DNA from: Segetibacter sp.
Lineage (GTDB): Bacteria; Bacteroidota; Bacteroidia; Chitinophagales; Chitinophagaceae
Length of the DNA stretch: 64,000 bases
Assembly: GCF_025963695.1 (NCBI RefSeq)
Contig: NZ_JAOQAH010000067.1
Coordinates: 34,727-98,726 of the forward strand
Direction of reading: 5' to 3'
Below, piece after piece: positions 63,456 through 64,000 of this stretch. The notes under the pieces were generated by a model. It ran no database searches and was not told where the DNA came from. It saw only the letters and a program-made list of their open reading frames with translations. Both the position numbers and the translations under genes were made by a program. How positions within the stretch are numbered: the stretch's first letter is position 1; every line of letters begins with the position of its first letter.

Positions 63456-63923
63456 CTACACATAAGCAATACAATCCATTTCAACAAGTGAGTCTCCTGG
63501 AACCCCCCCCTTTGCTACTGCAACAGTAGTACGTACAGGCGGATTTTTTCCAAATTTGCCTTTATACACTTCATTCATGCCTTTGTAGTCAGCAATATCA
63601 TTTAGGTAAACGTTTACTTTAAGAACTTTCTCCATTGAAGATCCTGCAGCCAACAGTCCCTTTTCAAGTTCTTTTATAACAATTTCAGTATGTTCTTTAA
63701 TTTCAAAGGGCGCGGTGTGGGCACCTTTTCCAGCAATGAAAACAAGGCCCTTATGCTTTGTTGCTCCTGAAAATAATGGAATATCCTGATCAGACTCCAC
63801 ATCAAATACTTCTTTCTCCGATTTAGTGTCGTTACCTGTTCTTGCGCTTGCTGCAACACCAAACCCTGCCAGGCCGATAACAGAGGCCAAAAGCTTTTTC
63901 ATTACAGATCTACGTTCGTTCAT
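63456..63923 (-). CDS. Exported RidA-family protein (second copy)
   Basis: 155 residues with an N-terminal ERRSVMKKLLASVIGLAG segment that reads as a twin-arginine-like export signal. The RidA fold follows: LVFIAGKGAHT, VLKVNVYLNDIADYKGMNEV and PVRTTVAVAKGGVPGDSLVE with the conserved Arg. A run of eight G residues in the coding strand (AAGGGGGGGGTT) encodes Lys-Gly-Gly-Val and could slip. It heads the minus-strand unit of this region. Confidence 0.82.
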   Translation of the reverse strand: MNERRSVMKKLLASVIGLAGFGVAASARTGNDTKSEKEVFDVESDQDIPLFSGATKHKGLVFIAGKGAHTAPFEIKEHTEIVIKELEKGLLAAGSSMEKVLKVNVYLNDIADYKGMNEVYKGKFGKNPPVRTTVAVAKGGVPGDSLVEMDCIAYV

Positions 63924-64000
63924 CTTATTTATTTTTTAGTGGTGAATTACCTGTTATTGGCTTGTTTGCTGTTTACAAAAAAGAATCAATTGGTTCCTTA

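Overview
This window looks like a chromosomal segment of a Bacteroidota bacterium, most likely of the Chitinophagaceae. The reasons are a SusC/SusD pair, a DNA-repair cassette and MoxR/DUF58/transglutaminase set of the type found in that phylum, TAnnTTTG (-7 type) promoter boxes close to start codons, very few Shine-Dalgarno sequences, and moderately AT-rich DNA. The phylum is well supported; the family is an inference. No rRNA, tRNA, transposase, prophage or CRISPR array was seen.

Positions 1-46000 are mostly housekeeping genes in short transcription units. They include a partial NagB-like gene, sucC, pncB, dgt, and a DNA-repair block of pdeM and a histone-deacetylase-like gene facing lhr/ligase/exonuclease. 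Next come surE with a small membrane protein, an XRE-S24 (LexA-like) regulator, lepA, and a histidine region: promoter, His-rich leader peptide, attenuator, hisG, a GNAT gene, hisD and hisC. After these are a TrmH-type methyltransferase, a ModF-like ABC ATPase, Nudix plus corA, dapF, a nucleoside phosphorylase, pyrR-pyrB-coaD, an E2 acyltransferase, a Gfo/Idh/MocA oxidoreductase, a large exported protein, a broken antitoxin/PIN-toxin pair, moxR/transglutaminase/DUF58 and a methyltransferase.

Positions 46000-64000 form a nutrient-uptake region whose enzymes nearly all carry export signals. It encodes a SusC/SusD outer-membrane pair, GH43, a CBM9-like protein, an SMP-30-type lactonase lipoprotein, a PQQ-type sugar dehydrogenase fused to cytochrome c, two amidohydrolases/deacetylases, two SelA-like PLP enzymes with twin-arginine signals, and two exported RidA-type imine hydrolases. 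Together these suggest a periplasmic route that oxidises, opens, deacylates and deaminates an amino-sugar-like compound. That route is an inference and is the most interesting hypothesis here.

Across the whole window, 18 copies of a short intergenic repeat (about 20-28 bp) are scattered between genes. They fall into two subfamilies whose 7-bp cores, GTGACAC and GCGACGC, differ at two symmetric positions so that the palindrome is kept. No known element was recognised.
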